NCBI GenBank assembly: GCA_946406115.1
Contig: OX291548.1
Location: 10,032,373 to 10,096,372 of the forward strand
Direction of reading: 5' to 3'
Source of the DNA: Apoda limacodes
Taxonomy: Eukaryota; Arthropoda; Insecta; Lepidoptera; Limacodidae
Length of the DNA stretch: 64,000 bases
Positions within the stretch are counted from its first letter, which is position 1; each line of letters opens with the position of its first letter. Shown here in pieces: positions 10,501 to 20,369 of this stretch. Under the pieces are notes generated by a model. The model had not been told where the DNA came from. It saw nothing but the letters and a program-made list of their open reading frames with translations, and did not search any database. The translations under genes and the position numbers were made by a program.

Positions 10501-13500
10501 ATGTCGTTTATAGTCGTTTTAGTTTTTAATTTTCAATATTATTACAAATGACAGCTGTCAAATTAGAAAATGATCGATCTCATCAAGATCTTCATTTTAG
10601 ATGACAGCTGTCAAACTAGAACAGGCTTCATCTCTGTAACTATTCATCTTAGACTAGCAGTTTCTTTACAGAAATAATAGATCTCAAGATCTTTATTTTT
10701 GGTATTAGCTGTCAAACTATGAAGACCCATATCTCGCTAAATATTGATCTAAGACTAGCAGTTTCTTTGCAGAAATGATAGATCTCATCAAGATCTTTAT
10801 TTCAGATGACAGCTGGCAAACTTTAAAGAGCTATATCTCCCTAAATATTGATCTTAGACTAGCAGTTTCCTTGCAAAAATGATAGATCACATCAAGATCT
10901 TTATTTTTGATGACAGCTGTCAAACTAGAAAGAGCTATATCTCCCTAACTATTGATCTTAGACTAGCAGTTTCCTTGCAGAAATGATAGATCTCATCAAG
11001 ATCTTTTTTTTTATGACAGCTGTCAAACTAGAAACAGCTATATCTCTCTAACTATTGATCTTAGACTAGCAGTTTCCTTGCAGAAATTATAGATCTCATC
11101 AAGATCTTTATTTTTGATGACAGCTGTCATACTAGAAACGCCTTTGTCTCCGTAACTTTTGATCGTAGACTAGCAGTTTCTTTACAGAAGTGATAGATCT
11201 CATCAAGATCTTTATTTCAGATGACAGCTGTCAATGACAGATCTCAAGATCTTTATTTTTGATGACAGCTGTCAAACTATAAAGAGCTATATCTCCCTTA
11301 CTATTGATCTTAGACAAGCAGTTTCCGTGCAAAAATTATAGATCTCATCAAGATCTTTATTTTTGATGACAGCTGTCAAACTATAAAGAGCTATATCTCC
11401 CTAACTATTGATCTTAGTCTAGCAGTTTCCTTGCAGAAATGATAGATCTCATTAAGATTTTTATTTTTGATGACAGCTGTCAAACTTGAAACGCCTTTAT
11501 CTCCGTAACTTTTGATCGTAGACTAGCAGTTTCTTTACAGAAGTGATAGATCTCATCAAGATCTTTATTTCAGATGACAGCTGTCGAACCAAAAACTGCA
11601 TTATCACCGAAACTCCAAAACATGTTATACGAAATGAATATTGATGGGATATATCACATCTGTAAAGAAACTGCTAGTCTACGATGAAAAGTTACGAAGA
11701 CAAAGGCGTTTCTAGTTTGAAAGCTGTCATCAAAAATAAAGATCTTGATGAGATCTATCATTTTTGCAAGGAAACTGCTAGTTGAAGATTAATAGTTAGC
11801 GAGATATGGCTCTTTATAGTTTGACAGCTAATACCAAAAATTAAGATCTTGAGATCTATTATTTCTGTAAAGAAATTGCTAGTCTAAGATGAATAGTTAC
11901 AGAGATGAAGCCTGTTCTAGTTTGACAGCTGTCATCTAAAATGAAGATCTTGATGAGATCGATCATTTCTGCAAGGAAACTGCTAGTCTAAGATCAATAA
12001 GTAGTTAGGGAGATTTAGCCCTTTCTAGTTCGGCAGCTGTAATCAAAAATGAAGATCTTAATGAGATCTATCATTTCTGCAAGGAAACTGCTAGTCTAAG
12101 ATCAATAGTTACTGAGATATAGCTCTTTATATATTGACAGCTGTCATCAAAAATAAAGATCTTGATGAGATCTATTATTTTTGCAAGGAAACTGCTAGTC
12201 TAAGATCAATAGTTAGGGAGATATAGCTCTTTAAAGTTTGACAGCTGTCATCTGAAATAAAGATCTTGATGAGATTTATTATTTCTGCAAAGAAACTGCT
12301 AGTCTAAGATCAATAGTTAGCGAGATTTAGCTCTTTATAGTTTGACAGCTAATACCAAAAATAAAGATCTTGATGAGATCTATCATTTCTGCAAAGAAAC
12401 TGCTAGTCTAAGATAAATAGTTAGCGAGATTTAGCTCTTTCTAGTTCGGCAGCTGTAATCAAAAATGAAGATCTTGATTAGATCTATTATTTCTGTAAAT
12501 AAACCGCTAGTCTAAGATGAATAGTTACAGAGATGAAGCCTGTTTTAGTTTGACAGCTGTCATCAAAAATAAAAATCTTGATGAGATCTATCATTTCTGC
12601 AAGGAAACTGCTAGTCTAAGATCAATAAGTAGTAAGGGAGATATATCTCTTTCTAGTTCGGCAGCTGTCATTGAAAATAAAGATCTTAATGAGATCTCTC
12701 ATTTCTGCAAGGAAACTGCTAGTCAAAGAACAATAGTTAGGGAGATATAGCTCTTTCTAGTTTGACAGCTGTCATCAAAAATAAAGATCTTGATGAGAAC
12801 TATCATTTCTACAATGAAACTGCTAGTCAAAGATCAATAGTTAGAGAGATATAGCTCATTATAGTTTGACAGCTGTCATCAGAAATAAATAATAATTAAA
12901 AATTTAGTTAAAAAAATTATAAATAAAATTCAAAAAATGAGAAAAAAAAATCCTTTTGACTAACAAATCAACCCTGGCACAATGAGTATAATAAGTATTT
13001 TTGTTGACGACTGTACTTTAAAATATTTGAATGTCTGGTAGTGCTATGTTTTGTAAACAGCACTACCGGTAGTGCGGCTGGTAGTGCTATCTGCAAGAAA
13101 CGAAACCTTCCTACTAATATAAATGTGAAAATTGTGTAAGCATTTTGTTACGCCGCAACAGAGCATGCAATTATGCTGAAAGATAGTACACAGCACTGGC
13201 ATGTTGTGGATTGGCGGACGTTGTTTACCTCTGACTTAGTTTAACTACAGCAGTTCTATAACAACAGGCAGAATCGAAATTTTAACGTGCGGATGAGCTT
13301 AAAAAATGTGCCAATAAGCGATCACCAATCCAATCAGCCACTACACTCTAAGTAGCTTAACTTTGCGTATCGTTTCCGATAGACAAATGTAATTGAGCCA
13401 CGAGCTCCTCTCGGATGTATACTTAATCTCACTCACCTACAATTGCAGGTTAATAACTGGAGTGCCTTCTTTAGTGGATCCATATGACAAGAAATGTGAA

Positions 13501-14550
13501 GGTACTAACCCGTCTATAGCCAAACCTTCAGGGACATGTGACCATGCGAACAATAGCTATGCTGATCCTAAGCAAGTAAAAATATTACCAGATGGAAAAA
13601 GAATAGACCATATATTGTATCATGTGAATTCCAACTGGGAGGTAAGAGAATTTTTATGAAATGCAAATTTAAACACCTGGGCCATCACACGCGCGTTGCC
13701 TACGATTTCGAATCTAATAACCTTTTATTTAAGAACTTCATACTGTAGTCCTTGGAGAAAAGCATGGCAGGGAGCTCATTCCACAACCTAAGCGATAGCG
13801 GTAGGAAATTTCTCTTAAAGTGTAGCTAAAGTAAATTAATTGGACTCAAGCCTTTCATAAATCAGTGCTATTTAATTACTAAAATATAAATAATTATTAC
13901 TTATCGTAATCTTAACGCGCACCAACAAATGTATTAACTCTAATATAAGTTAAGATCAAGAAGGCAACCCATATTCAGGCAAATAAATAAATTATTGTTA
14001 AAACTGAATCATCGTGTTACTTAAAAATAGCCGAGGTTTAAAGGTTATGGGTATATATATAATAAAATGTATTTAAAACTTGTTGCAGGGTGAAGTACTA
14101 AATTTTGGCAACCCTTTACCAGACCGAGTACCCGGACAACCTTTCTCTTATTCTGACCACAATGCAGTCACTCTCGAACTCCGAGTGAGTCCTGCTGAAA
14201 ACAAAGATTTTAAACAAAAGACAACTGAGGATTCTCTTGACAAGACGATAAAACAAGCAGTGAAAGTATGCGAGGAAGCCACAAAGACGATTTCCAAGTC
14301 AAAAACTTTATTTCTTACAACCGGTGGTCTATTATTAATGTTTTTGATAGGGACTGTAGGATTTTGGCCTAACAATATATTGTCTGATGTTATTAAAATT
14401 ATATTGACAGGTTTGTGTCTGTACTATCTCATTATGGGAAGTTTGTGGAATAGGATTGAAATGAATAGTCTAAAAGCTGGTTTGACTTCGCTTACTAATT
14501 TTGCTAGGCGCACTGATGTTTCAGAATCAATTAATGAATTTGGCAAATGA
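4545..14550 (+). CDS. Neutral sphingomyelinase (SMPD2-type), six coding exons, 401 aa
   Basis: Predicted to hydrolyse sphingomyelin to ceramide and phosphocholine at cellular membranes, as known for the SMPD2 family. Exons: 4545-4582, 4692-4865, 8992-9175, 9649-9803, 13449-13641, 14089-14550; all introns are GT-AG and the phases agree, giving 1206 nt. The protein opens with MEFTINIFTLNCWGIPVVSK. Mg-dependent DNase I-fold residues are visible: N11, E45 (LQEIWSE), the family stretch HHGDWFGGKGVGL (H104 onward), LHAEY (133), GDLN (D173, N175) and the terminal SDH (D271, H272). Two C-terminal hydrophobic segments (about 321-341 and 349-368) match the membrane anchor of this family. No catalytic residue is missing, so it looks functional. 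Introns 2 to 5 are filled with mobile elements, and an antisense LINE ends about 300 bp upstream of the start codon. Confidence 0.93.
5450..6500. repeat. Dispersed repeat, copy 1 (also at about 45270-45730)
   Basis: Two blocks (about 5535-5692 and 6106-6500) closely resemble the sequence at 45270-45730. Shared words include GGGCTGGGCTACTT, GCAGCAGGTTATT, TCTAATAGTATTAATTTTTG, CCTGTGGCTATAGTTCATGC and TTTTAGCTCAATT. The right part runs into Helitron-like sequence (tttcgcccgcggcttcaccc). No coding sequence is apparent. It lies in intron 2 of the sphingomyelinase gene. Confidence 0.75.
5693..6105. mobile_element. Insertion of about 410 bp inside dispersed repeat copy 1
   Basis: Copy 2 of the host repeat reads from GCAGCAGGTTATT almost straight into TATTTTCTAATAG, but here about 410 bp intervene. 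The insert begins with TTATTTATTTATTTA and then a stretch (aaaatttttagggaaacaaa) of a kind often seen in Lepidoptera interspersed repeats. No ORF or clear terminal repeat is seen; the exact family is unknown. Confidence 0.5.
6557..6732 (+). mobile_element. 5'-truncated LINE 3' tail with flanking target duplication
   Basis: The plus strand encodes the characteristic C-terminal tail of an endonuclease-RT LINE (RWTDDLKTVASGGW). It ends near GAGCTGA and then a short TGATA/TGATG simple repeat, a common LINE 3' end. The motif atgtcc occurs at 6551-6556 and again at 6733-6738, and the Helitron-like host sequence (aagtagcctatgtcc...ttctcgggactcaaact) reads through if the segment is removed. This is a clean nested insertion with a 6-bp or slightly longer target duplication. 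Confidence 0.75.
6965..7444 (-). pseudogene. Fragment of an uncharacterised repeated arthropod protein family
   Basis: A 159-codon open frame in intron 2 of the sphingomyelinase gene, on the opposite strand. Visible motifs are KVLLPPLHIKLGL (about residues 42-54), PRDGNCLKYLISKFPGLSEAK (about 63-83), FVGPDRR and LGCRISLKVHFLH at the end. I recall the LPPLHIKLGLxKxFVK and SLKxHFLHSHxDFFP words from a multicopy protein annotated as hypothetical in many invertebrates; its function is not known to me. Here the frame stops straight after HFLH, so the part that normally follows is missing and the copy is probably dead. No introns, terminal repeats or neighbouring transposase are seen. Confidence 0.6.
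7445..8640. other. Intron 2 sequence without recognisable genes
   Basis: AT-rich intronic sequence between the antisense ORF fragment and the Helitron-like element. Open frames are short and lack recognisable motifs. Nothing further can be supported. Confidence 0.5.
8665..8904 (-). mobile_element. Non-autonomous Helitron-like element, 240 bp
   Basis: Read on the minus strand it starts TCTTAATATATATAAAA at 8904 and ends ...CAGCTAG at 8665. A precedes it and T follows, the A^T target rule of Helitrons. Internal words (aaaatcggttcag, cattgtgacatgag) are typical of widespread Lepidoptera Helitron families. No Rep/helicase is encoded. It ends about 90 bp before exon 3 of the sphingomyelinase gene, close to its acceptor. 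Confidence 0.7.
9385..9595 (-). mobile_element. tRNA-derived SINE in sphingomyelinase intron 3
   Basis: On the minus strand there is an A-box-like TAGTTGGTAGTG (9581-9570) and a perfect RNA polymerase III B box GGTTCGATTCC (9543-9533), spaced as in tRNA genes. After the tRNA-like head comes an AT-rich body ending around 9385 with AAGCTTTGCTTAC, a tail word seen in Lepidoptera SINEs. It does not fold as an intact tRNA gene and occupies nearly half of the 473-bp intron 3. Confidence 0.8.
10210..10305 (+). repeat. Left terminal inverted repeat of the foldback element
   Basis: Contains nested short palindromic words (GGTAGTGCTGTTTACAAA; AGCACTACC several times). It pairs with 13008-13101 read in reverse with scattered mismatches, out to the ATAGTACAATCG/AAAGTACAGTCG words. 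Confidence 0.85.
10540..11600 (+). repeat. Forward array of ~104-bp units
   Basis: The 12-bp word TGACAGCTGTCA (or a 1-4 base variant) marks each unit at 10549, 10602, 10702, 10807, 10911, 11014, 11118, 11222, 11263, 11367, 11471 and 11575. Spacing is 100-105 bp, apart from two partial units of 53 and 41 bp. Each full unit also has CTAGCAGTTTC, a GCAGAAATGATAGATC word and an imperfect palindrome GATCTCATCAAGATC. Units differ by point changes, so they are not all recent copies. Confidence 0.92.
11640..12890 (-). repeat. Reverse array of the same ~104-bp units
   Basis: The same unit in opposite orientation, again with about 104-bp spacing. Intact palindromes start at about 11921, 12136, 12239, 12551, 12763 and 12867; others carry variants such as GGCAGCTGTAAT or GACAGCTAAT. 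Spacing over three units (12239 to 12551) is 312 bp, exactly 3 x 104. The spacer between the two arrays (about 11587-11650) is short and non-repetitive. Confidence 0.92.
13008..13101 (-). repeat. Right terminal inverted repeat of the foldback element
   Basis: Reverse complement of the left terminus, with AGCACTACCGGTAGTGC as an internal near-palindrome. It ends immediately before the right copy of the 10-bp target duplication. Confidence 0.85.
13690..13835 (-). mobile_element. LINE 3'-end fragment (family repeated across window)
   Basis: Antisense copy of the 3'-terminal part of a Jockey-like LINE: it shares CGCGCGTTGCC, CTTCATACTGTAGTCCTTGG and GGGAGCTCATTCCACAACC with 32830-33020 and 61780-61920. 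No coding capacity. It lies in the 447-bp intron 5 of the sphingomyelinase gene, starting about 50 bp after the exon 5 donor. Confidence 0.75.
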
Positions 14551-15343
14551 CTTAACTATAGTTTGTAAGCAAAGAACATTGTGTGACTACAATGTTCTGT
14601 AGGTCTAGTGTAAGATCATATAGTGATTTATACGATATCAACTTTAAAGATGCTAGTATTTTTTTTCAGTTTAGTTTTTAGAGTTTATCACCTCGTAACA
14701 TGCGCGTAGCCAAGAACATTAAGGTAAGGGCTTGAACTACTCCACCCTAGACTACCCAAAATGCCTATAACCTTGGGAATTTTGTCTGTGCAGTACATTT
14801 TCCATATGAAAATTACATTTTTTACCATATGTGCCCCACCATAGTTTAGAAGCTGGCTACGCCCATAGTTAATTGTTAGATACACTTTGTGAGATTTGAT
14901 CGAGATGAGATTTATACTTTATGTTGGTGTACGCTGTACATGCGTGTGCATAATTAATATTAAGAATATTTTTAAATGTAGAAAAATAATTTCTATTTTA
15001 TCAGTATTTATATGTATCCAAAATGAATATAAGTAGTGTCTTAGTATAGTACCTTTATTACTTAGTTTACTTCTCAGAAGTACCTACTAAGCATAAAAAC
15101 TTATTTATATCTGAAATTAACAACAATTTAACAAAATCATTAATTTTGTGTGCAATCGTTGCGATAAATATGAAAAATAAACAATTATTTTCAGGTATTT
15201 TAAAGTAGATTCAAAACCGTTTAGTGTAATGAGTATATTAATTTTCAGTTCCAAGCTAGTCACATTCATTACACTAAGCATCACAGGCTATTTATGTAAG
15301 CGAATGTACCTTTTTTTTTGATATTGTTATTATATGAAATAAA
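14551..15343 (+). other. Likely 3' UTR of the sphingomyelinase gene with poly(A) signals
   Basis: AATAAA hexamers lie at about 15176-15181 and 15338-15343 downstream of the stop codon; either could end the transcript. A 12-bp inverted repeat TTAGTGTAATGA/TCATTACACTAA lies at about 15218-15285 and could form a hairpin. The span also contains a MITE-like element at 14699-14868. Transcript end is inferred only. Confidence 0.4.
14699..14868. mobile_element. Small TIR element (MITE), old copy
   Basis: The left end CATGCGCGTAGCCA and the right end TGGCTACGCCCATAG are inverted copies. The internal words CCATATGAAAA and GTGCCCCACCA relate it to the 36512-36672 element, which has the same GGGCGTAGCCAG end. 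No convincing target duplication remains here. Confidence 0.55.
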
Positions 15344-17964
15344 TTTTCTATACTTCATATCTATACAATATCATATTATTTTGTTCATATTTTTTTAAGC
15401 AAGTATTAAATAATTTGGGACCAATATATTAAGTACCTACGTATTACTGTAGTTTACTATTTAAGAAAGTTTTTTGTAATGTACAAATATTTTGATTACG
15501 TTTACTACTTTGAATACGTTGTCAAGTATTTACTAAGATAATGACGTAATAGATAATTTAATTCAACAAAAAATAATAAAATCAATAAATAAATAAAAGG
15601 TTTTCCTATATTATCAATAATAGGGTACATGCCCATAATTCAAATATAGACCAGATACGTTTGATCTGCAACGTATATTTTAGTTGATCCTTGCATACAT
15701 CCTTATATGATATTGAAAAATATAAAATAATTAGAGCAAAACTTGAAGTAGCACAATAAATTCTAATTTTGCCCTAACATGAGTTCCATTGTGACGTCAA
15801 AGTCTACGTCAGCAAACAGATAGGCAGGTTTGCTTATAGTATTCTTACACTAAGTTCCCTACAATTCAGTAACCAGTGTATGAGACACAGGTCTTTGGTC
15901 ACTTACTAAAATGGTTTATTTCGTTTAAATTACAAAATTTTAAGTATGAATTTATAGATTTGTAATATTTACATAGTCTTTGATGACACAAATAGCGCAC
16001 TATAATGACGGCGTTCAAATCAATTTAATGTTTTTTGTTTTTTTTTAAAGATTTTTTAACGTTATTTATTAGTGATCAAAAATATAAAAATCATATATGC
16101 ATATACCCTATTAGTGATAACATGGAGTATTTGCTTAGAGTTTAATGACCAATAAAATCGTCGCTGACCGTAAACACGAATATTGAGACACGTAAAATAT
16201 ATCCTTATAATCATACATTAGAGAAAGGTATAAAATGGAAGACGTTGATGTGATTGGTGTAAAAAATCAAAAAGATTTTTTAACGTTTGCTGTTGAATTA
16301 AATTTGCGTTAAACGTACTTATTGTCACCGATTATATCGTTCTAATGAGTTTTTTTTGTATCTATTTAAGTAGTTAAATTTTGTTTATTTCTTATGAATT
16401 TTTATTTTATTTATTTAAGTTTTTGTAAAATATTTACATACTGATTTCTTTTTAATTATGATGAATACTTATCTTGAAGTGCCTTGAGTGGACGAGTGTG
16501 TTTTGTCTGATTACCTACTCCACTAAGATGTGCCCAAAAGGTCAATTCAATAACTGAAGTGGCATTGGGCAAGCCACCTTTGTTAGAACCAATAACGGTG
16601 GCGAAACAAGTTTATAGAATAAAGACTGGTATTCGGAAAAGCAGCGGGCTGGCAGCTATAGGGCCGCGGGGATTGGGTACAACCAACTCAGGCTAGTTTT
16701 ATTTGAAAATCTAAAATTGAGGTCAACACCCTACAGTGATGGAAAAAAAGGACATTTATATTATTATATATAACGCATATTTTCCACTACTTTTGAACTG
16801 CATGTAAATTCTTTATATACAAATATGATTTGCTATAGTCTTCGCAGTTCCGTAACTTGACTTTTTATTTTTTTTTTAAAAAAAAAGGATAAAAAAATCA
16901 GGCCCTTGGCGTTTTCGGTTTTTCGTGATTCTGATACGCAATTTTTTTTTTTATATTTTTTGAAGTTGATCCATACAAGAAATTTTATATATGTATATCG
17001 TACAAGAAACCTTTTGCAAAAATATTAAAAAATTATGGTTTATCAGAATATTTTAAAACCCAAAACGCCGAGCTCTTAAATTATTGTTTTTTCTTAAAAA
17101 TCAAAATACCTATTATATTATGGCATAGTTCATTTTATATGAAAAACGAAATTGTATATTTAACGTGAATAATAGAGACGAAAAAAAATGAATAAAAAAA
17201 TTGTCGCTAATTGTCACTTTGATTGAACAGTCTTTAGGCTTATAGCATACCCTAGCGAAATCCTGCCGTTTCGACCAGTGTACAAAGACATATTACACTA
17301 TTGAAGCATACAAAGAGACATAGTTCCACGTACGATAGGCGCTAGTACGTGACAGCACGTTGAAAATCTCGATTTTCTCGGTTATTGTCGGTAAAAAATT
17401 CAAATATTTAGAACTATAAAACTTACAATTTTTTTTTTTCTAACTGCTTTAATGGTCAATTAATTATAATATTAGCATATCCACATAATAACGTTTCGAA
17501 CTATAACATATATTTTTTTTCATGTCAAAAATTGTACTGAGGACTGTAACAAAATTAATTAAATTCCTGATAACTTAACTCGTTTGGTTAGCAATTGTGT
17601 TTTAATGTTATCTAGTTTTTGTAAGTGGCAGTCAGTCATTCTATTTAATTTTAACACATATTGCCGATTGCCACTGTTACCTATTTTAATTTACACTTCT
17701 TTGATTAAATGCGACTGTCATGTTTTTAGTTAATTACTGAAGATTAATTATAATAATATGTTCTATTGAGAATGTCATCCGCTTACTGCCCATAGTTCAT
17801 TTTATTTAGCATCCAGTAATGACAGTTACGATGGACTATCAATAGCGCTTAATGCAATTTATTTTATGATTATAGTTATACAGAATAATGTGAAAATAAA
17901 AAGAGTTTGTGATACTATCAAAAAATTGTGTATTATTTTGTTTACATTATATGAACTACTTTTT
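15344..17964. other. Gene-free AT-rich intergenic stretch
   Basis: No open frame with recognisable motifs on either strand; many A/T homopolymers (for example 16861-16885). I see no terminal repeats or RNA genes. Confidence 0.5.
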
Positions 17965-18364
17965 TAGCTTTTGCCCGCGGTTTCACCTGCTCTTAATTCG
18001 GTTATATTAGTAGAATTGCTACGGCAGCTCCTCAATTATATAAAAAAAACCCGACTCGCACTTGACGTTTTCAAGTAGCCTATGTCCTTCCCCTAGACTC
18101 ACACTGTCTTCATGCCAAATTTGCCTGCGGTTCCACCCGCTCTAAATTCGGTTATCGGTGTAGGATTTCAACGACAGCTTCTTAATTATAGAAAAAATCA
18201 CCTACTTACAATTGACGTTTTTAAGTAGCCTATATCCTTTCTCGAAACTATCTCCATGCCAAATTTCATCTAAATCAGTACAACGTTTTAAGCAAGAAGA
18301 GGAGAGAAAGGAGGAAAGGAACAGACAGACAAAGTTACTTTCGCATTTATAATATTAGTAGGGA
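17965..18364 (-). mobile_element. Helitron-like element with internal duplication
   Basis: On the minus strand it begins TCCCTACTAATATTATAAAT at 18364 and ends GCGGGCAAAAGCTAA at 17965 (TTAG on the plus strand in place of CTAG). The same family occurs at 28483-28731 and 31946-32182. This copy is longer because a ~145-bp internal segment is present twice in tandem (about 17972-18119 and 18120-18263): both contain GCGGTTYCACC...AATTCGGTTAT...TTGACGTTTT.AAGTAGCCTA. No protein is encoded. Confidence 0.65.
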
Positions 18365-18780
18365 TATATTAATTAAATATTACATCTAATTTTTTTTAAA
18401 TATTCTCTGAAAACGATATAAAAAATATATTAATTTGTAGTTTTTAGTTCTTTTTAGAGGTTAGAAAAAACAAAAAACAACCCGTATAAGATCACTCAAT
18501 TGTCTGTTTGCCTCAGGCATATATCTCAAAAACTGTTTGATGTAGAAAATTGGAATATGGCATGTTTATATATTATGTTGACTTATATATAAAGTACACT
18601 CAGTACTAAATACACTAGCTTATTCCAATGACTTCACCCGTGTTGACTTTAAAAGAAAAGAAGCTTTTAATTGTTATGGTTTTAACTACAAAAATATCGG
18701 AAATCTCATACTTACAAATTTTTATCTCCTATTTTGCCTTCTCCAGGATGATTTTCCAAAACGTTGAAACACGTCAATTA
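18365..18780. other. Intergenic, nothing recognised
   Basis: A run of open codons from 18628 leads into the LINE fragment that follows but has no recognisable motif before about 18790. I treat it as noncoding. Confidence 0.4.
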
Positions 18781-18789
18781 TCATCATCA

Positions 18790-19490
18790 ATGAAAAAAAA
18801 GGCTTTTAGTCCAGCAGACGCCGTAGTTGATGATAGTTGCTCTGATAGCATCGATATTAATGCCAATTGTCCCGCAAGGGTCTGTGACATGATGTCTATC
18901 AACAACATACATTGCTATGCAAATGAAAGTACTGAAGATACCTCTTATACGAGCCGTGCAAACATCTCCCAGTTATTCCGTTGTGGAGGAAAAGCGCGGA
19001 AACTTGTGCCTAAAATCTAGACCGCTATGTCCAAGGTCTCTGACTGAGGACGGGAAAACGTGGTCCGTTACGAGCCTACGAGGATACAAGTTTGCGCGTT
19101 TAACTTTAAGAAAAACCACCCTTAAGCCTAAGGAGAGAGTTTGCCTCCCTGTGTGTGTACTACCGCCTGTAATAGGTGTGTTCTGAGTAATTGTTCGAAA
19201 TGATGCCCACGGTTACTTTCTACCGTCGCACGGGAATACATCCTCACACCTTAGAACCTAAATAGTCACGTACAGTGCACCTTCAGAGGAACTTCCAACC
19301 AGAAACGCTTCTGTTGTGGAATTGAGCTCCCTATAAGACTACAATATGGGGGTCTACAGAAAGAAGTTTTGAAGGGTCGGCAACGCTTGAGTGATGCTCC
19401 TGATGCAAGCGTGCATATGCTACGGTGACCACTTATACCGTCAGACGGACCGTAAGCTTGTTTGCCTCCTTAGTGGTATAAAAGAAATAT
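18790..19490 (+). mobile_element. Jockey-like LINE remnant: RT core, C-terminus and 3' tail
   Basis: Degenerate coding words run in order. DMMSINNIHCYANEST occupies the place of the YADDS catalytic box, with both catalytic Asp changed. TSRANIS and VVEEKRG follow in one frame, then GKTWSV and LRKTTLK in another. The 3' part (GAAGGGTCGGCAACGC, TACGGTGACC, GTAAGCTTGTTTGCC, TTAGTGGTATAAAAG) matches the 3' ends at 19955-20215 and 49100-49205. Many frameshifts; inactive. Confidence 0.85.
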
Positions 19491-19954
19491 ATTATCAAAA
19501 AGCACTTGCTAACAATATAAGTATTTAGTTTATCCTTTCCTGAATAATTAACAGCCCAAAATGTGGTTTGCTACCGTAAAATAAATATCTACTGATTAAA
19601 TGTTTAGTACCTTTTTCTACCAACCTAGTAGTAATAAATACATAGCTACATATACAATACTAGCACTCAGCCGTGGTTAGTGATCAAAATATTCGCAATA
19701 AAAAATTAACGCTTCACCGATGGCATAATTCCTGGCTATCTGTGGTTATATGTCGCAGTCGGCATTCATCGAACACTATACTACAGAGTGGGTACGTTTC
19801 GCTATAGACAATATGTACAGACAGGAGATGTTGCTTCCACGCGCTCGAATTACAAGGGTAGCATACTCAGCATGTTACCATGTTAGTTTAAAAACTAAAG
19901 CGGCCGGCATAAAGATTCTTATTTGAATAAGGTGGTTTAAATACAGAAAATCAG

Positions 19955-20215
19955 TCAAGAGCATGTCAGACCATGCTTAGTAGGCCTCGCGAACGCTTGG
20001 GTTGTGATATGACCTCCATGCCAAGGTTTTCTCTAAGGACTACAGTATGGGGTTTTTCAAGAAAGAAGTTATTGGATTTCTGGAGGGTCGGCAACGCTCG
20101 AGTGATACCCCTGGTGTTACAAGCGTACATAGGCTACGGTGACCGCTTACCATCAGGCGGACTGTATGCATGTTTGCCACTTAAGTGGTATATAAAAAAA
20201 AAGGTATAGAAAACT
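19955..20215 (+). mobile_element. LINE 3'-end fragment with short poly(A)
   Basis: Same LINE 3' region as the preceding fragment (CTCGCGAACGCTTGGG, CTACAGTATGGGGTTTTTCA, GGTGACCGCTTACC, TAAGTGGTATA), ending in an A-rich tail at about 20192-20202. No RT remains, so this is a separate 5'-truncated insertion. Confidence 0.8.
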
Positions 20216-20369
20216 ACGTGACTCCACTCCAGCAAGGCGTTGTTATTCTTAAAAGTCTAAACGACTGATTTAACTATTCATTTTAACTTAAATCAACTAT
20301 TATTCTAGACTTCTTTTAGATTGCCAGTGTTTAGGGTGATATCTACCAACACAAACTTAGTAACCGAAA

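Larger units (their letters stand above)
10210..13101. mobile_element. Foldback-type DNA element, 2892 bp, with 104-bp unit arrays in opposite orientation
   Basis: Flanked by exact 10-bp repeats GAAACCTTCC (10200-10209 and 13102-13111), consistent with a target-site duplication. The termini are inverted: GTTTATTGCAGATAGCACTA at the left matches GTTTCTTGCAGATAGCACTA read inward from the right, and similarity extends over about 90 bp. Inside, 10540-11600 is a direct array of a ~104-bp unit and 11640-12890 an array of the same unit in reverse, so the whole element can fold on itself. No transposase or long coding frame is present. The layout resembles Drosophila Foldback elements; the 10-bp duplication would suit a Mutator-like mover, but that is inference. 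It sits in intron 4 of the sphingomyelinase gene. Confidence 0.9.

Noticed and set aside
10540..11600. CRISPR-like regular repeats
   Set aside because: The repeat fills the whole 104-bp period without unique spacers, there are mirror-image arrays, and the DNA is eukaryotic.
12517..12750. 77-codon frame in the foldback element with repeated ...LDEIYHFCKETAS words
   Set aside because: It is a read-through of the 104-bp reverse array; the repeated peptide merely mirrors the DNA repeat and frames change elsewhere in the array.
14688..14885. 65-codon minus-strand frame
   Set aside because: Falls within the MITE-like element in the likely 3' UTR; the same kind of frame appears in the related copy at 36.5 kb.
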